This document shows, piece after piece, positions 16,331-16,899 of a stretch of DNA of 16,899 nt. A model generated the notes under the pieces. The model made no database searches. It was not told the origin of the DNA and saw nothing but the letters and a program-made list of their open reading frames with translations. This DNA comes from Pseudomonadota bacterium (GTDB lineage: Bacteria; Pseudomonadota; Gammaproteobacteria; Steroidobacterales; Steroidobacteraceae). The position numbers were made by a program, and so were the translations under genes. The stretch lies in contig JAJYTX010000014.1 of NCBI GenBank assembly GCA_021792815.1, positions 1 to 16,899 of the forward strand. The letters are read 5' to 3'. The number at the start of each line of letters is the position of its first letter. The stretch's first letter is position 1.

Positions 16331-16899
16331 ATGCAAGTTGATCTGTCAGCGAAAGTCGCTATCGTAACCGGCGCCGGCCAGGGGATCGGTGAGGGCATCG
16401 CACGGACATTCGCGCGTTCCGGCGCCCGGGTGGTGATCGCCACGCGCAGCGCCGGTAACGGCGCCGCCGTCGCGGAGGCGATCTGCGGCGAGGGCGGGAC
16501 GGCCTGGTTCAGTCAGACCGACGTGGGCGAAGTGGATCAGGTGCGGCGGGTGGTTGCTCAGACCGTGGAGCGATTCGGCCGGCTCGATATCGTGGTCCAC
16601 AATGCGGCCGTCTATCCGATCCGTTCGCTCGAGGAGCTTTCGGATGCGGATCTCGAGCGCACGCTGGCGGTAAATCTCAAGGCGGGCTTCTGGTTCATTC
16701 GCGAGGCGGTGCCACATCTTCGCAGACAGGGTGGCGGCCGATTTCTGTTTACTTCCTCGGTTACCGGTCCGAACGTGGCGATGCCGGGCACGGCGCACTA
16801 TGCGGCATCGAAGAGCGGCCTGAACGGGCTGATCCGTACCGCCGCACTGGAGTTCGCGCGTCAGGGTATTACGGTGAATGGTGTCGAGCCGGGTTACAT
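16331..16899 (+). CDS. SDR-family NAD(P)-dependent oxidoreductase (copy 2), cut by the window end
   Basis: 189 codons are visible and the gene continues beyond the window. It has TGAGQGIG (13-20), NAA (91-93), N115, a serine in FTSSVTG, and Y157/K161 in YAASK, so the catalytic set is complete. About 85% of residues match copy 1 by eye over this span, with one extra residue near position 42 (SAGNG against GTNG). The ATG at 16331 follows GAAAGG by about seven bases, and the first residues MQVDLS equal those of copy 1. It is the partner of receptor 2 as copy 1 is of receptor 1, and presumably handles the same or a related carbonyl/alcohol substrate. The C-terminal third, which usually shapes substrate specificity, is not visible. 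Confidence 0.88.
   Translation, partial: MQVDLSAKVAIVTGAGQGIGEGIARTFARSGARVVIATRSAGNGAAVAEAICGEGGTAWFSQTDVGEVDQVRRVVAQTVERFGRLDIVVHNAAVYPIRSLEELSDADLERTLAVNLKAGFWFIREAVPHLRRQGGGRFLFTSSVTGPNVAMPGTAHYAASKSGLNGLIRTAALEFARQGITVNGVEPGY

Noticed and set aside
1..16899. CRISPR arrays, insertion sequences and rRNA genes
   Set aside because: No regularly spaced repeats, transposase motifs or rRNA segments were seen on either strand.

Overview
The window looks like chromosomal DNA of a GC-rich, Gram-negative proteobacterium, most likely a gammaproteobacterium in the Xanthomonadales/Nevskiales range. Two full-length TonB-dependent outer-membrane receptors make it Gram-negative. The tRNA-Phe 3' fragment near the left edge resembles the gammaproteobacterial form from memory. 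The lineage is an inference; no database was searched.

Left edge (1-1800), a decayed integrative element: an AT-rich start, a 3' tRNA-Phe fragment running from the anticodon loop to CCA (att-like), a tyrosine-recombinase gene cut off after about 50 codons behind a hairpin that covers its ribosome-binding site, an apparently intact DnaQ-type exonuclease on the minus strand, and a frameshifted stub of a UvrD/Rep-type helicase.

Main locus (1811 to the right edge), a catabolic and transport cluster. The minus strand carries a TonB receptor followed by an SDR dehydrogenase (5176 to 1811); an operon of MFS transporter, class-III PLP enzyme and APH-fold kinase (9057 to 5531); and an AraC-type regulator (10787 to 9771). 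The plus strand carries an ethanolamine-permease-like APC transporter (12181-13515), then a second TonB receptor and a second SDR (13705 to the right edge, the SDR cut by the window end). The two receptor-SDR pairs are close paralogues in opposite orientation and bracket the kinase/lyase/transport genes.

How the genes may work together: the PLP enzyme resembles ethanolamine-phosphate / 5-phosphohydroxylysine phospho-lyases rather than an ordinary transaminase, and its neighbour is a hydroxylysine-kinase-like phosphotransferase. With the permease this suggests an uptake and degradation route for an amino alcohol: outer-membrane import by the TonB receptors, inner-membrane transport by APC and/or MFS carriers, phosphorylation, elimination of ammonia and phosphate to an aldehyde or ketone, then oxidoreduction by the SDRs under AraC control. 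The real substrate is unknown, and TonB dependence argues for something larger or scarcer than free ethanolamine. Candidate control sites are a sigma70-like promoter with an overlapping inverted repeat before the permease, a direct repeat before the MFS operon, and an inverted repeat before receptor 1. Two stretches (9058-9770 and 10788-11889) hold no gene I can recognise.
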